This document shows positions 46,482-55,875 of a DNA stretch of 64,000 nucleotides, in pieces. Numbering within the stretch: the first letter of the stretch is position 1; every line of letters begins with the position of its first letter. The DNA lies in assembly GCF_007995095.1 (NCBI RefSeq), contig NZ_VOPY01000002.1, positions 620,001 to 684,000 on the forward strand, in the 5' to 3' direction. Position numbers and translations under genes: made by a program. Under the pieces are notes generated by a model. It was given only the letters and a program-made list of their open reading frames with translations, searched no databases and was not told the origin of the DNA. Origin of the DNA: Flavisphingopyxis soli (lineage in GTDB: Bacteria; Pseudomonadota; Alphaproteobacteria; Sphingomonadales; Sphingomonadaceae).

Positions 46482-46509
46482 AAACGGGGCGCATCGCTGC
46501 GCCCCGTTT
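46482..46509. terminator. Bidirectional hairpin between convergent lrp-like and TPR genes
   Basis: AAACGGGGCGCA (46482-46493) pairs with TGCGCCCCGTTT (46498-46509) over a TCGC loop, a 12-bp perfect stem with A and T at its ends, so it can work from both sides. Confidence 0.85.
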
Positions 46510-46529
46510 CGTTAGGATATTGCTGTTTC

Positions 46530-47807
46530 TTAGCTCGCCGGAGTCGTCGCGGTAGCCGCGGCGGACGCAGCAAGCTTCTGGGCGACATAGGCCGACCACA
46601 GTCGCGCGAGGCTGGCACGCGGGCCGGTAACCGCTGCGAAAGCCTGCTGGGCGCCAACGTCGTCGCCCGACTGCGCCAACGCGATGCCGAGACGCGTATT
46701 GGTAGCCTCCAAATCGACACCGCCCTTCTGCAACGCCAGGCGATACATTGCGACAGCCTTTGCGTAATCGCCATAACCGAGCCACGCATCGCCGGTCGCA
46801 CTGGCAATCTTGCCGGTTGCCGACGCTGCTGCAGCACGCTCCGCTTCGCCGAGTTCGCCCTTGTCCTTCGCGATTTCGCTGGCCTGGTCTTTCGACAATT
46901 TGGCGAATTCGGCATCCGATTTTGCAATCGCGCCGGCTTTCAATCCAGCCTCATAGGCCTTCACCGATTCGCCTGGCAGGCCGGAATCGGCCGCTACGGT
47001 CGCCCATTCGTAGAACTCCTGACGCGTCTGCATCGCGCCCGTGGCATCAAGCAGCCGCAGCGCATCCAGCGTCGTGCCCTTTTCAGGCTTGAACGCCTGG
47101 AGATACAGGATCGTCGAATTGCGCCAGTTTTCCGGTGTCGGATACGACTGGTTGCGCAACGCGAGGAAATCGATGAAATCGGCCGAACGCCCGGCTTTCT
47201 GCGCCGCGCTTGCGGGACGGTTGAACCAGTCGACGGGGACCTGCTCGCCCGCCGCACGCGCCGTAGCGATCGCCTTGCGAGCAATCGCAAACGCCTCGTC
47301 GAGACGGTTCGTCTTGAGGTAGGATTCGGCCAGCATCAGCTGCGCGTTGTTCTTGGTGTAGCCGAGTTCAAGCGCCTTGGTCAGGCGTTCGGTGGCGAGC
47401 TCATACTTGCCGTCGGCAAAGGCAAAATTGCCTGCGTAGAAATACATCGCGGGCAGCTCGGCGGGATCGGCCTGACCGGTCGAAAGAATCGTTTCGACAG
47501 CTTTGAACTGCTGCGCAGTATCGCCGAGGCTGGCTGCGATCTGAAGGCGGAAATGGGCCGCGACATATTTCTCATATGGCGTAACCGCAGCGGCCTCAAG
47601 CGCACCGATCCCGGCATTAGCAGTGGCGAAATCCTTGGCGGCAATCGCCTTTTCAACCGGCTCGCCGGCGGCACGGAATGCGGTGCTGATCTCGGGCGCT
47701 TTAACCTCATTGCTCTTCTTGTCCTTGGCCATCGCAGGGGTGGCCACTAGCGCCAGACTTCCGACCATCATCGTGCAGGCCAGCAGGCGTCCAGAAATAC
47801 GTCGCAT
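46530..47807 (-). CDS. Secreted TPR-like repeat protein
   Basis: The 425-residue product has a signal peptide (LLACTMMVGSLALVATPAMA) and mostly helical repeats (ELATERLTKALELGY, QLMLAESYLKTNRLDEAFAIA, YAKAVAMYRLALQKG), matching tetratricopeptide-type repeats for protein binding in the periplasm. I set the start at 47807 because AGGAG then lies seven bases upstream; an ATG at 47813 would overlap that site almost directly. Partners are unknown. The region between it and the next gene (47808-48010) holds its promoter and a weak GCCCCT/AGGGGC hairpin. Confidence 0.8.
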   Translation of the reverse strand: MRRISGRLLACTMMVGSLALVATPAMAKDKKSNEVKAPEISTAFRAAGEPVEKAIAAKDFATANAGIGALEAAAVTPYEKYVAAHFRLQIAASLGDTAQQFKAVETILSTGQADPAELPAMYFYAGNFAFADGKYELATERLTKALELGYTKNNAQLMLAESYLKTNRLDEAFAIARKAIATARAAGEQVPVDWFNRPASAAQKAGRSADFIDFLALRNQSYPTPENWRNSTILYLQAFKPEKGTTLDALRLLDATGAMQTRQEFYEWATVAADSGLPGESVKAYEAGLKAGAIAKSDAEFAKLSKDQASEIAKDKGELGEAERAAAASATGKIASATGDAWLGYGDYAKAVAMYRLALQKGGVDLEATNTRLGIALAQSGDDVGAQQAFAAVTGPRASLARLWSAYVAQKLAASAAATATTPAS

Positions 47808-48010
47808 AATCATCTCCTGAAAAATTCTCTCGCGTCGCATCTGCACGCGAATTCCAACAACTAACGCACAATTGCGATAAACGGTCCGGCGGGTGCGAAT
47901 GATCGCGGGCTAGCCGATTGCCCCTGTTATATGAGGGGCGGCATGAACCATTTTTGAATGGGATCGACAAGCCCAACTTTACCGGCGGTGTCGCCGATCA
48001 ATCCGCCGCG

Positions 48011-48304
48011 TTATAATTGATCGAGGTGCCGCGTCAGGTCCATCAGCACGCGCGGGTCGCCGGGGGCACCGTCGAGCGCGGTATCGGCTAGCGCAACGAG
48101 ATCGTCGAGACCAAAGGTCTCGGCCAGGCTCTTTAGCCGTCGGGCCGACATGATCCAGTTGGCATCGCAGCGCGATCGCCGGAGCAGATCGACATGGCCC
48201 TGCGCACTGGCAATCACCGAGCCGCGCAGCTCATCCGCCAACGCGGCATCGTCACCTGCCGCTGCGGCAAGCAGGGCATTAAACGGGGTGGATTCGACTG
48301 CCAT
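48011..48304 (-). CDS. HPt-like four-helix protein lacking the phospho-histidine
   Basis: The 97-residue protein resembles a histidine phosphotransfer domain: FNALLAAAAGDDAALADELR, then SARRLKSLAETFGLDDLVALAD in the place where active HPt domains read HxLKG. The acceptor position is Arg55, and the only His in the protein (His37) lies outside this site. It may be a degenerate or inhibitory relative. It is divergent from the large coiled-coil gene, 71 bases apart, so the two could share regulation. Family assignment is moderate. Confidence 0.6.
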   Translation of the reverse strand: MAVESTPFNALLAAAAGDDAALADELRGSVIASAQGHVDLLRRSRCDANWIMSARRLKSLAETFGLDDLVALADTALDGAPGDPRVLMDLTRHLDQL

Positions 48305-48375
48305 GTCCGTGCCCTTAGCAGTTTCGTGGTTAACTTAGCGTTTCGCCCCCGGTCAAAAGGCGATACAGTGCGCCC

Positions 48376-50763
48376 ATGGCAGGGGAATCCAAAATCATCG
48401 GCATATGGCCGCGTTCCAACCAGACCGGGTCCGACATGGACGATCCGGCCACAATTGACGAGGCGCCGGCTCCGCTAGGCGACAATGGCGACGCCCTTGC
48501 GACCATGACGGCATCCGACGAAGGCTTTGCCACAGCGCCAGCCGAACCGGACAGCCAGCCGTGGACCGATTCCGCCTGGGACGACGCCGATTCCCCGGAA
48601 ACCGGGGCTGGAACGCCGTGGGCCGCGATCCTGATCGGCGTCGCGGCGGCGGGTTGGACGGGCTTCTACGCATGGCTGCTGGTGCGGGGCGACATCGCCC
48701 TCACCGACGCGGCCGCCTGGGCCAGCGCACTGGCGACGGCGAGCATCCCGCTGATCCTGCTCGCTGCGCTCTATCTCATTTTCCAGCGGTCGAGCGCTGC
48801 CGAGACCAACCGCTATGGCCGGTTGATCCGCGACCTCGATAGCCAAACCGGCGCACTGAACAGCAAGCTCGAGGCGGTCAACGCGTCGCTCGCGCTCGCC
48901 CACCGCCAGATGCGCGACGACGGCGAGCGGCTGAGCGCATTGGGCATCGATGTCGGCGGCCGGATCGTCGAGGCAAGCGAACGCATTCGCGGCGAAATGA
49001 CCGCAACGCTGGGCGCCAGCGACACCATGGCGCAGCGCGCGAAAAGCGCATTCGATCAGGTCGAGGGACTGCTTGCGGGCCTGCCGCGGGTCGACGCGGT
49101 TGCCGCGCGCCTGACCGAGAACCTGCGCCAGGCCGGACTGGCCGCTCACCAGCACGGATCGGCGCTGCAGGCGCAGATCGCAACCTTGGAGGAAACTGCG
49201 GCGCAGTCCGAACAGGGGCTGTCCGCCAGTACCGTCGCGCTGGCCGCCCAAATCGAGGAACTCGGCGAGCAGAGCGATGGCCTGACCAAACGGCTCGATG
49301 CGACGCAGGGCGAATTGCTGGCGACGATCGGCGCCTCGTTGACCAATATCGAGCAGGCGCTGACGAGTGCGCGCGACTCTGCGCGCGCTGAGATCGAGGC
49401 GATGGTTCGCGAAGCCGAAAGCGCGCGGGACCGGCTCGTTGCGGCGGGCGACGGCTTGGCCGAAACGACCCGCGAACGGCTTGCCGAATGCGACGACGTC
49501 GTCGCGGCGATCGGCGATCGGTTGAACGAGCAGACCGACCAGGCCGACAGCATCGTCGAAGGCTTTGCCCAAGGCATCGAACAATCGCGCGAGGCGATGG
49601 CGACGCTCGATTCGGACTGGACCGCCACGCTCGGGGGGCTCGGTGCGGCAATCGAGACGCTGAGCGGCAAGACAGAAACGATGGCGGCCCGGCTGTCGGA
49701 CAGCGAAACCATTGCCCAACGGTTGCTGTCGCGCTCGGAGGACCTGATGCTCGCGCTCGATTCGGTGGCGCGCGAGATCGACGAGACGCTGCCGCGCGCG
49801 CTTGCACGACTCGATGGCACGATCGGCCAGAGCCGCACGCTGATGAACGATATCGCCCCCGCGGTCGAAACGATGGAAGCGGTCGGCAACGCCGCCCTCG
49901 AACGGCTCAAGGAAGCGCAGGCGCTGCTTGCCAACCAGAGCGAGGAAACCGAACGCCAGCGCGACATATTGGGAGAGCTCGCGACCGCCAACGGCAACGC
50001 CCTGCGCGACATGAAAACGCTGATCGCCGACATCGAAAGCGGATCGCAGTCGGTCGCCGACAGCGCCGCGCCGCAGCTTGTCGAGGCGATGGTGCGCGTC
50101 AAGGAAACCGCCGGCCAGGCGATCGCGCACGCGCGCACCGCGCTCGCCAGCGTCGTCGCCGATGCCGCCGACACGATGCGCGAAGCGACGATGAAGGGCC
50201 TCAGCGAAACGCTCGAGGCCGGTGTCGCCGACCGGATGAGAGAGATCACCCAGGGGTCGCAGCGCGCGGTCGAGGCGGCGCGTGCGGCAACCGAACTGCT
50301 GATGCAGCAGATGACCACGATCTCGGATGCCAGCTCGGCCATCGAGGCGCGCGTCGCCGATGCCCGCGCCGCGGTCAGCGATGCCGATCACGAAAGTCTC
50401 AGCCGCCACGTCACCTTGCTGACCGAATCGCTCAAATCGACCGCGATCGATGTCACCAAGATCCTGTCGAATGAGGTCACCGACACCGCCTGGGCGGCAT
50501 ATCTGAAGGGCGATCGCGGCGTTTTCACCCGCCGCGCGGTCCGCCTGCTCGATGCGACCGACGCGCGCGAAATCCTCGCTTATTACGAAAACGACGCGGA
50601 TTTCCGCGAGTATGTCAATCGCTACATCCACGATTTCGAGGCAATGCTGCGCACGCTGCTCGGCACGCGCGATGGCCAGGCGCTCAGCGTTACGCTGCTG
50701 TCGTCGGACATGGGTAAACTCTATGTCGCACTGGCCCAGGCAATCGAACGCCTGCGCGACTGA
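48376..50763 (+). CDS. Large membrane-anchored coiled-coil protein
   Basis: The protein of 795 residues has an acidic, disordered N-terminus (1-78), two transmembrane segments (about 80-103 TPWAAILIGVAAAGWTGFYA and 112-136 SALATASIPLILLAALYLIF) and about 570 residues of predicted helix and coiled coil rich in Ala, Glu, Leu and Arg. A compact C-terminal domain (about 690-795) is more varied and may be globular (GVFTRRAVRLLDATDA, YVNRYIHDFEAMLRTLLG). Both ends should be cytoplasmic. The layout recalls polarity, division or chemoreceptor-like scaffold proteins, but no receptor signalling hairpin or GTP/ATP motif is seen. Function unknown. Confidence 0.75.
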   Translation: MAGESKIIGIWPRSNQTGSDMDDPATIDEAPAPLGDNGDALATMTASDEGFATAPAEPDSQPWTDSAWDDADSPETGAGTPWAAILIGVAAAGWTGFYAWLLVRGDIALTDAAAWASALATASIPLILLAALYLIFQRSSAAETNRYGRLIRDLDSQTGALNSKLEAVNASLALAHRQMRDDGERLSALGIDVGGRIVEASERIRGEMTATLGASDTMAQRAKSAFDQVEGLLAGLPRVDAVAARLTENLRQAGLAAHQHGSALQAQIATLEETAAQSEQGLSASTVALAAQIEELGEQSDGLTKRLDATQGELLATIGASLTNIEQALTSARDSARAEIEAMVREAESARDRLVAAGDGLAETTRERLAECDDVVAAIGDRLNEQTDQADSIVEGFAQGIEQSREAMATLDSDWTATLGGLGAAIETLSGKTETMAARLSDSETIAQRLLSRSEDLMLALDSVAREIDETLPRALARLDGTIGQSRTLMNDIAPAVETMEAVGNAALERLKEAQALLANQSEETERQRDILGELATANGNALRDMKTLIADIESGSQSVADSAAPQLVEAMVRVKETAGQAIAHARTALASVVADAADTMREATMKGLSETLEAGVADRMREITQGSQRAVEAARAATELLMQQMTTISDASSAIEARVADARAAVSDADHESLSRHVTLLTESLKSTAIDVTKILSNEVTDTAWAAYLKGDRGVFTRRAVRLLDATDAREILAYYENDADFREYVNRYIHDFEAMLRTLLGTRDGQALSVTLLSSDMGKLYVALAQAIERLRD

Positions 50764-50882
50764 TACTCACCCCCGGCCTGTCCGCTCATTAGGCGGCAGG
50801 CTTTCCCTAGCCCGTCTCGGCCGACAAAGCCGGGCCTTTGGTATGACCTACCGGCTCGATTGCCGATCGGGTGCGGTTACTG

Positions 50883-51140
50883 TCAGGTCCGGCTGAACGC
50901 CAGCACTTCGATCCAGCGATAGACGAAGTTGAGATAGAACAGGCCGAACAACAGTCCCGATAGCGCCGTGGTCAACAGGATAACGCGGCCGGGGCGAAAG
51001 TTGGCTGGCGCGCTGTCGGCCTGTCCCGGCACCTTCTCTTCGCCGAGCTCGTCCGAAGTTCGCACCCCGATCGGCAGGACCATGAAGGCGCAGACAACCC
51101 AAAACAGGATGTAAATGGCGAGTGCGGAATACCAGGGCAT
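50883..51140 (-). CDS. DUF1467 small membrane protein
   Basis: The 85-residue product has two transmembrane helices (ALAIYILFWVVCAFMVLPIG and ILLTTALSGLLFGLFYLNFV) with a charged middle loop (GVRTSDELGEEKVPGQ), matching the DUF1467 family. It regularly follows the nuo, birA, coaX and ribonuclease J genes in alphaproteobacteria. Function unknown; a role in membrane or respiratory assembly is suggested only by position. It is convergent with the coiled-coil gene. Confidence 0.8.
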   Translation of the reverse strand: MPWYSALAIYILFWVVCAFMVLPIGVRTSDELGEEKVPGQADSAPANFRPGRVILLTTALSGLLFGLFYLNFVYRWIEVLAFSRT

Positions 51141-51211
51141 CGTGTTCTCTCTCTACTTGGCCACCATGGCGAAGGGGCCGAAATCAGGATCGCTTACAGT
51201 CGCATCGCGCC

Positions 51212-52861
51212 TCAGATCTCGACGAGCAGGACGTCGACGATCGGCTTGTTGCCTGTCCAGTCGGTTGCGACGCGGCGGACGGCGAGGCGTAGCGCTTCGC
51301 GGAACGCGTCGTCGCCCTTGCTTTTGGCCTTGTGGCGCTGGTTGAAGACCTGCTCGACCGCGCTGCCGAGATCGGCAACGAACTGTTCGCGCTCGTCCTC
51401 GACGGGCACGCCGAGCATGCGAAATTCGGGCGTTCCTGCCAGATTGCCGTCCGAATCGCGTGCGACTGCGGCCGAGATATGCCCGCTCAGCGACAATTTG
51501 CGCCGCTCGTTCATCACCGGGCCGTCGGCGGCGAGGATGACGTCGCCATCGAGGACGAGGCGCCCGACCGTGACTTCGTCGATCTTCTTCGGCTTGCCGG
51601 GCGCAAGGCGAATGACGTCGCCGTTCTTCTGGAACACCGCCTTGGGGATGCCCTGCGACAGGCCAAAGCGCTCATGCTCCTTCATGTGGCGGATCTCGCC
51701 ATGGACGGGGACAAGGATTTCGGGCCGGATCCATTCGTACATCGCAGCCAGTTCGGGGCGGCCGGGATGGCCCGAGACATGGATATGCGCCTGGCGTTCG
51801 GTGACCATGACGATGCCGCGTTCGGCGAGCCGGTTCTGGATCCGGCCGATCGCCATTTCGTTGCCCGGGATCTGTTTCGACGAGAAGACGACCCAGTCGT
51901 CCTCGGCGAGCGCGAGCTGGTGGTTGCCCTCGGCAATGCGAGCCAGCGCGGCGCGCGATTCGCCCTGCCCGCCAGTGGCGACGATCATCACCTTGTCGCG
52001 CGGCAGCTTCATCGCGGTCTGGAAATCGACCGTGTCGGGAAACTCGCCAAGATAGTCGTTTTCCTGCGCGATGCCGATGATCCGGTCGAGGCTGCGCCCG
52101 GCGACGCACAATTGCCGCCCGGTCTGCTTGGCGACCCAGCCGAGCGTGCGCAGTCGCGCGGCGTTCGAGGCAAAGGTCGTGACGAGGACGCGGTTGGGCG
52201 CTTCCTTGATCACCTTGAGCAGATTGTCGCGAACGTCGCCCTCGCTGCCCGAGACATCCTCGTTGAACACGTTGGTCGAATCGCAGACGAGCGCGAGGAC
52301 GCCCTCATCACCAATCTCGCGCAATTCGCCCTCGGAGGACGGCTCGCCCATCTGCGGGTCCTCGTCGAGCTTCCAGTCGCCCGAATGAAAGACGTTGCCA
52401 TAGGGCGTGCGGATCAATGCTGCACACATGTCGGGGATCGAATGCGCCAACGGGACGAAGCGGATGCCGAAATTGCCGACGGTGAAATCGGCGTCGAGGT
52501 CCTGGACGTGAACCTTGACCTTCTTGGTCAGCCCTTCCTCGGCAAGCTTGGTCGCGATCAGGCCCGCGGTGAAGCGGTTGGCGTACAGCGGCACGCCCAA
52601 ATCGGCGGCGAGATAGGGCAGCGCACCGATATGGTCTTCATGACCATGCGTCAGGACGATGCCGGCGAGCAAATGCTTGTTGTCCTCGATGAACTGGATG
52701 TCGGGCAGGACGATGTCGATGCCGGGATATTCGGGCGTGCCGAAGCTGATGCCGAGATCGACCATCAGCCATTGGCCGTCGCAACCATAGAGGTTGACGT
52801 TCATGCCGATTTCGCCCGATCCGCCGAGTGCGACGAAGAGCAGTTCCTTGCCGGGAGTCAT
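51212..52861 (-). CDS. rnj: Ribonuclease J
   Basis: The 549-residue MBL/beta-CASP enzyme has the zinc motif LTHGHEDHIGAL, VFHSGDWKLDEDP, LVCDSTNVF, the beta-CASP segment VTTFASNAARLRTLG and HVSGHPGRPELAAMYEWI near the C-terminus, with LVPVHGEIRHMKEH. It acts as a 5'-exonuclease and endonuclease in RNA turnover and rRNA maturation in alphaproteobacteria. It is 50 bases from coaX and probably part of the long nuo transcription unit. Confidence 0.95.
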   Translation of the reverse strand: MTPGKELLFVALGGSGEIGMNVNLYGCDGQWLMVDLGISFGTPEYPGIDIVLPDIQFIEDNKHLLAGIVLTHGHEDHIGALPYLAADLGVPLYANRFTAGLIATKLAEEGLTKKVKVHVQDLDADFTVGNFGIRFVPLAHSIPDMCAALIRTPYGNVFHSGDWKLDEDPQMGEPSSEGELREIGDEGVLALVCDSTNVFNEDVSGSEGDVRDNLLKVIKEAPNRVLVTTFASNAARLRTLGWVAKQTGRQLCVAGRSLDRIIGIAQENDYLGEFPDTVDFQTAMKLPRDKVMIVATGGQGESRAALARIAEGNHQLALAEDDWVVFSSKQIPGNEMAIGRIQNRLAERGIVMVTERQAHIHVSGHPGRPELAAMYEWIRPEILVPVHGEIRHMKEHERFGLSQGIPKAVFQKNGDVIRLAPGKPKKIDEVTVGRLVLDGDVILAADGPVMNERRKLSLSGHISAAVARDSDGNLAGTPEFRMLGVPVEDEREQFVADLGSAVEQVFNQRHKAKSKGDDAFREALRLAVRRVATDWTGNKPIVDVLLVEI

Positions 52862-52911
52862 GATATTTCCTTCTGGCGCTCGGTCTGCGAGCGCGGGGGG
52901 TATGGGATAAT

Positions 52912-53688
52912 TCAGTCGCTCGCCCGCTGCGCCAGCAGCCGAAGGCCGTGGAGCGTGAGGTCGGGCTCGACCTGATCGAACAGGTCGGTCTTTCCGTCGA
53001 ATAGCACGGCAAGCCCCCCCGTGGCGATGACCTTTGCAGGGCGGCCGATTTCGGCGCGCATCCGCACGATCAACCCTTCCATCATCGCGACATAGCCCCA
53101 GAAGACGCCGATCAGCATCTGGTCCTCGGTATTGCGGCCTAGGACGCTCTTGCCCGCGGGCGCCTCGATCGCGATGCGCGGCAGCTTGGCGGTCGCGCCG
53201 ACCAGCGCGTCGAGCGACAGATTGAGCCCCGGCGCGATGATGCCGCCCTTGTAGCTGCCCGAATAATCGATGAAATCGAACGTCGTCGCGGTGCCGAAAT
53301 CGACGACGATCGCGTCGCCGGGATGCTGCGCATGGACCGCGATGGCGTTGAGCGCGCGGTCGGCGCCGAGGCTGGCGGGCTCGTCGACATCGACGAGGAA
53401 GCCCCAGTCGGCCCTGCCCTGCCCCGCCACGATCGGCGTTGTGCCGAAATACTTCTCGGCGAGGACGGTGAGGTTGTGCATCGCGCGCGGGACGACGCTG
53501 CCGAGGATGACCGATCCGACATCGGCGCGGTCAAAGCCTTCGAGCTCCATCAGCTGGAGCAGCCAGACGGCATATTCGTCGCCGGTCCGGCGCGGATCGC
53601 TCGTGATCCGCCAGCGCGCCTTGATCGCATCGCCGTCGAACAGCGCAAAAACGACGTTGGTGTTACCGACATCGACGGCAAGCAGCAT
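52912..53688 (-). CDS. coaX: Type III pantothenate kinase
   Basis: The 258-residue protein belongs to the ASKHA fold: [20 protein letters not shown] (phosphate 1), [12 protein letters not shown] (phosphate 2) and [13 protein letters not shown] are conserved. It phosphorylates pantothenate, the first step to coenzyme A, and is not inhibited by CoA in known members. It follows birA by three bases. Confidence 0.95.
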   Translation of the reverse strand: MLLAVDVGNTNVVFALFDGDAIKARWRITSDPRRTGDEYAVWLLQLMELEGFDRADVGSVILGSVVPRAMHNLTVLAEKYFGTTPIVAGQGRADWGFLVDVDEPASLGADRALNAIAVHAQHPGDAIVVDFGTATTFDFIDYSGSYKGGIIAPGLNLSLDALVGATAKLPRIAIEAPAGKSVLGRNTEDQMLIGVFWGYVAMMEGLIVRMRAEIGRPAKVIATGGLAVLFDGKTDLFDQVEPDLTLHGLRLLAQRASD

Positions 53689-53691
53689 AAA

Positions 53692-54405
53692 TTATCCTTC
53701 GGTCAGCAGGTCGACATCGCCGGCGGTCACCGTCATCCGGCTCCCATCCGCCAGCCGCAGGACGAGCGCACCGCTTTCGTCGAGCGTTTCGAACAGTCCG
53801 TCGTGCCGGCGGCCGTCCTCGCCATGATAGCCGAGCGGCGATCCCGGCGCCAGCGCGCGCGCCAGCCAGCGGCGACGCGTTTCGGCCAACCCGGCATCGC
53901 GCCAGGTCGCAAGTTCGCGCGCGAAGGTGTCGGCCAGCGTTTCGCAAAAGGTGGTCGCCTCGGGCGCCGGACCAAGATCGGCGAGCGCGGCAGTCGCTCG
54001 GCCCTCGATCGCTGGCGCCTGCATGAGATTGCCCCCGATGCCGACGATCACCGCATCATTATGGCGTTCGAGCAATATGCCCGCGAGCTTGGCCCGATCG
54101 AGCAGCAGGTCGTTGGGCCACTTGATCCTGAGGCTCTCGTGATCGGGAAGCGATAGCGCGACCGCCTCCCACATCGCGATGCCCGCGACGAGCGCGAGCG
54201 TCGGCGCGGGCGGGTCGCCATCGCGCAGGCGCACGAGCGTCGAAGCATAGAGATTGCCCGGCGGGCTTTCCCAGCGACGCCCCTGGCGCCCCTTGCCCCC
54301 GGTCTGTCGATCGGCGCGGACCCAGCTGCCTTCGGGCACACCTTCGGCGGCACGATCGGCCAGCAGGCGGTTCGTCGAATCTGTCTCGGCGAGGTGTTCG
54401 ATCAA
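53692..54405 (-). CDS. birA: Biotin--[acetyl-CoA-carboxylase] ligase
   Basis: The 237-residue ligase shows ETDSTNRLLADRAAEG, ADRQTGGKGRQGRRWESPPG, RIKWPNDLLLDRAKLAGILLE and VGIGGNLMQAP, the biotinyl-AMP site. The N-terminal DNA-binding domain of E. coli BirA is missing, as usual here, so it is an enzyme only. No ATG exists in the right place; I infer a TTG start that overlaps the nuoN stop (TTGA), giving translational coupling. Confidence 0.9.
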   Translation of the reverse strand: MIEHLAETDSTNRLLADRAAEGVPEGSWVRADRQTGGKGRQGRRWESPPGNLYASTLVRLRDGDPPAPTLALVAGIAMWEAVALSLPDHESLRIKWPNDLLLDRAKLAGILLERHNDAVIVGIGGNLMQAPAIEGRATAALADLGPAPEATTFCETLADTFARELATWRDAGLAETRRRWLARALAPGSPLGYHGEDGRRHDGLFETLDESGALVLRLADGSRMTVTAGDVDLLTEG

Positions 54406-55874
54406 CGAAACAGCGCGAGCGCGGCGTTGCCCGAGAGATAGGCGAGCGGCGCGATGGCAAGATAGCCGAGCGGCGAAATCGCGGTGGCGGTAAAGCCGAT
54501 CAGCCCGGTCTCGACCGCATTGCCCTCGGCGGTCCACTGCGGCGCGTCGGCGGGCGCTTCATCGAAAGCCATCGTCTTGATCACCTTGAGATAATAGAAG
54601 GCGCTGATCACCGAGCTCAGTGCGCCGATGATCGCCAGCGGCAACAGCCCCGCGCGAACCGCGGCATCGAAGACGAGGAACTTGGGCCAGAAACCGAACA
54701 GCGGCGGAATGCCCGCTAGGCTGAACATGAACAGCGCGATGGCCCCGACGAGCCACGGCCGCGCCTTGCCGAGACCCGCCATCCGCGCGATATCCTCGAC
54801 ATAGGCGCCGCCCGCATCGCGCAGTTGCAGGATGCACAGGAAGCTGCCGAGCGTCATCACGACATAGACCGCCATGTAGCTCATCGTTGCCGCGACACCC
54901 GCTTCGCTACCGGCGGCGAGGCCGATCAATGCAAAGCCGACATTGTTGATCGACGAATATGCGAGCAGTCGCTTGATGTTGCGCTGGCCGATCGCGCCGA
55001 CCGCGCCGAGGATCGTCGATGCGAGCGCGAGGAAAATGATGATCTGCTGCCAGTCGAGCGTCGTCGGTCCGAACGCCTCGATGCAGACGCGCACGGTCAG
55101 CGCCATCGCCGCGACCTTGGGCGCGCTGGCGAAGAAGGCAGTGACCGGCGTCGGCGCGCCTTCGTAAACGTCGGGCGTCCACATGTGGAACGGCACCGCG
55201 CTGATCTTGAAGGCCAGGCCGGCGAGGACGAAGACGAGGCCGAAGACAAGCCCGCCCGAGAAATCGGCCCCCATCGCGGCGGCGATGCCCGCGAAATTCG
55301 TCGTGCCGCTGAACCCGTAGAGCAGGCTCATGCCATAAAGCAGGATGCCGCTGGCGAGCGCGCCGAGAACGAAATATTTGAGGCCCGCCTCGGCCGAGCG
55401 CGTATCGGTGCGGATAAAGCTCGCCAGGACATAGGCCGCGAGGCTGTTCATCTCGAGCCCGACATAGAGCGTCATCAGGTCGGTTGCCGAAACCATCATC
55501 CCCATGCCGACCGCGGCAAAGACGATCAGGATCGGATATTCGGCGCGCATCAACCCGTGCCCGCCCGGCGTGTGCGCGCGGAAAAAGCGCGGCGCGATGA
55601 TGATCGCGACGGCTGCGGCGAAATAGATCAGGACGTGCGCGAAGGTCGAAAAAGCATCGACGCGGGCAAGGCCGTCAAAGGCGTTGCCGCCAGCGGCGGG
55701 CGCAAGCGAGGTCAGCGCGCCCGCGCCAACCAGCGCGGCGACTGCGGCGATGCTGATGCCGGTCGCGTGGCGATCGCCGAAGAAGGCCGCCCAGATCAGC
55801 AAGGCGAGACCGGCAAGCGTCAGGGTCAGTTCGGGCGCAACGAGCAAGAGCGAGGCGGACATATCGTGGTTCAT
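54402..55874 (-). CDS. nuoN: NADH-quinone oxidoreductase subunit N
   Basis: The 490-residue antiporter-like membrane subunit has about 14 helices. EMNSLAAYVLASF and FKISAVPFHMWTPDVYEGAPTPVT carry the essential Glu and Lys, and FSLAGIPPLFGFWPKF is the typical end of the family. It pumps protons in complex I. It starts one base after the nuoM stop, and its own stop overlaps birA. Confidence 0.96.
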   Translation of the reverse strand: MNHDMSASLLLVAPELTLTLAGLALLIWAAFFGDRHATGISIAAVAALVGAGALTSLAPAAGGNAFDGLARVDAFSTFAHVLIYFAAAVAIIIAPRFFRAHTPGGHGLMRAEYPILIVFAAVGMGMMVSATDLMTLYVGLEMNSLAAYVLASFIRTDTRSAEAGLKYFVLGALASGILLYGMSLLYGFSGTTNFAGIAAAMGADFSGGLVFGLVFVLAGLAFKISAVPFHMWTPDVYEGAPTPVTAFFASAPKVAAMALTVRVCIEAFGPTTLDWQQIIIFLALASTILGAVGAIGQRNIKRLLAYSSINNVGFALIGLAAGSEAGVAATMSYMAVYVVMTLGSFLCILQLRDAGGAYVEDIARMAGLGKARPWLVGAIALFMFSLAGIPPLFGFWPKFLVFDAAVRAGLLPLAIIGALSSVISAFYYLKVIKTMAFDEAPADAPQWTAEGNAVETGLIGFTATAISPLGYLAIAPLAYLSGNAALALFR

Positions 55875-55875
55875 C

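Noticed and set aside
48475-50631. 718-codon - strand frame opposite the coiled-coil gene
   Set aside because: Its Arg/Gly-rich sequence is typical of GC-rich antisense; the + strand frame has membrane segments and coiled-coil periodicity.
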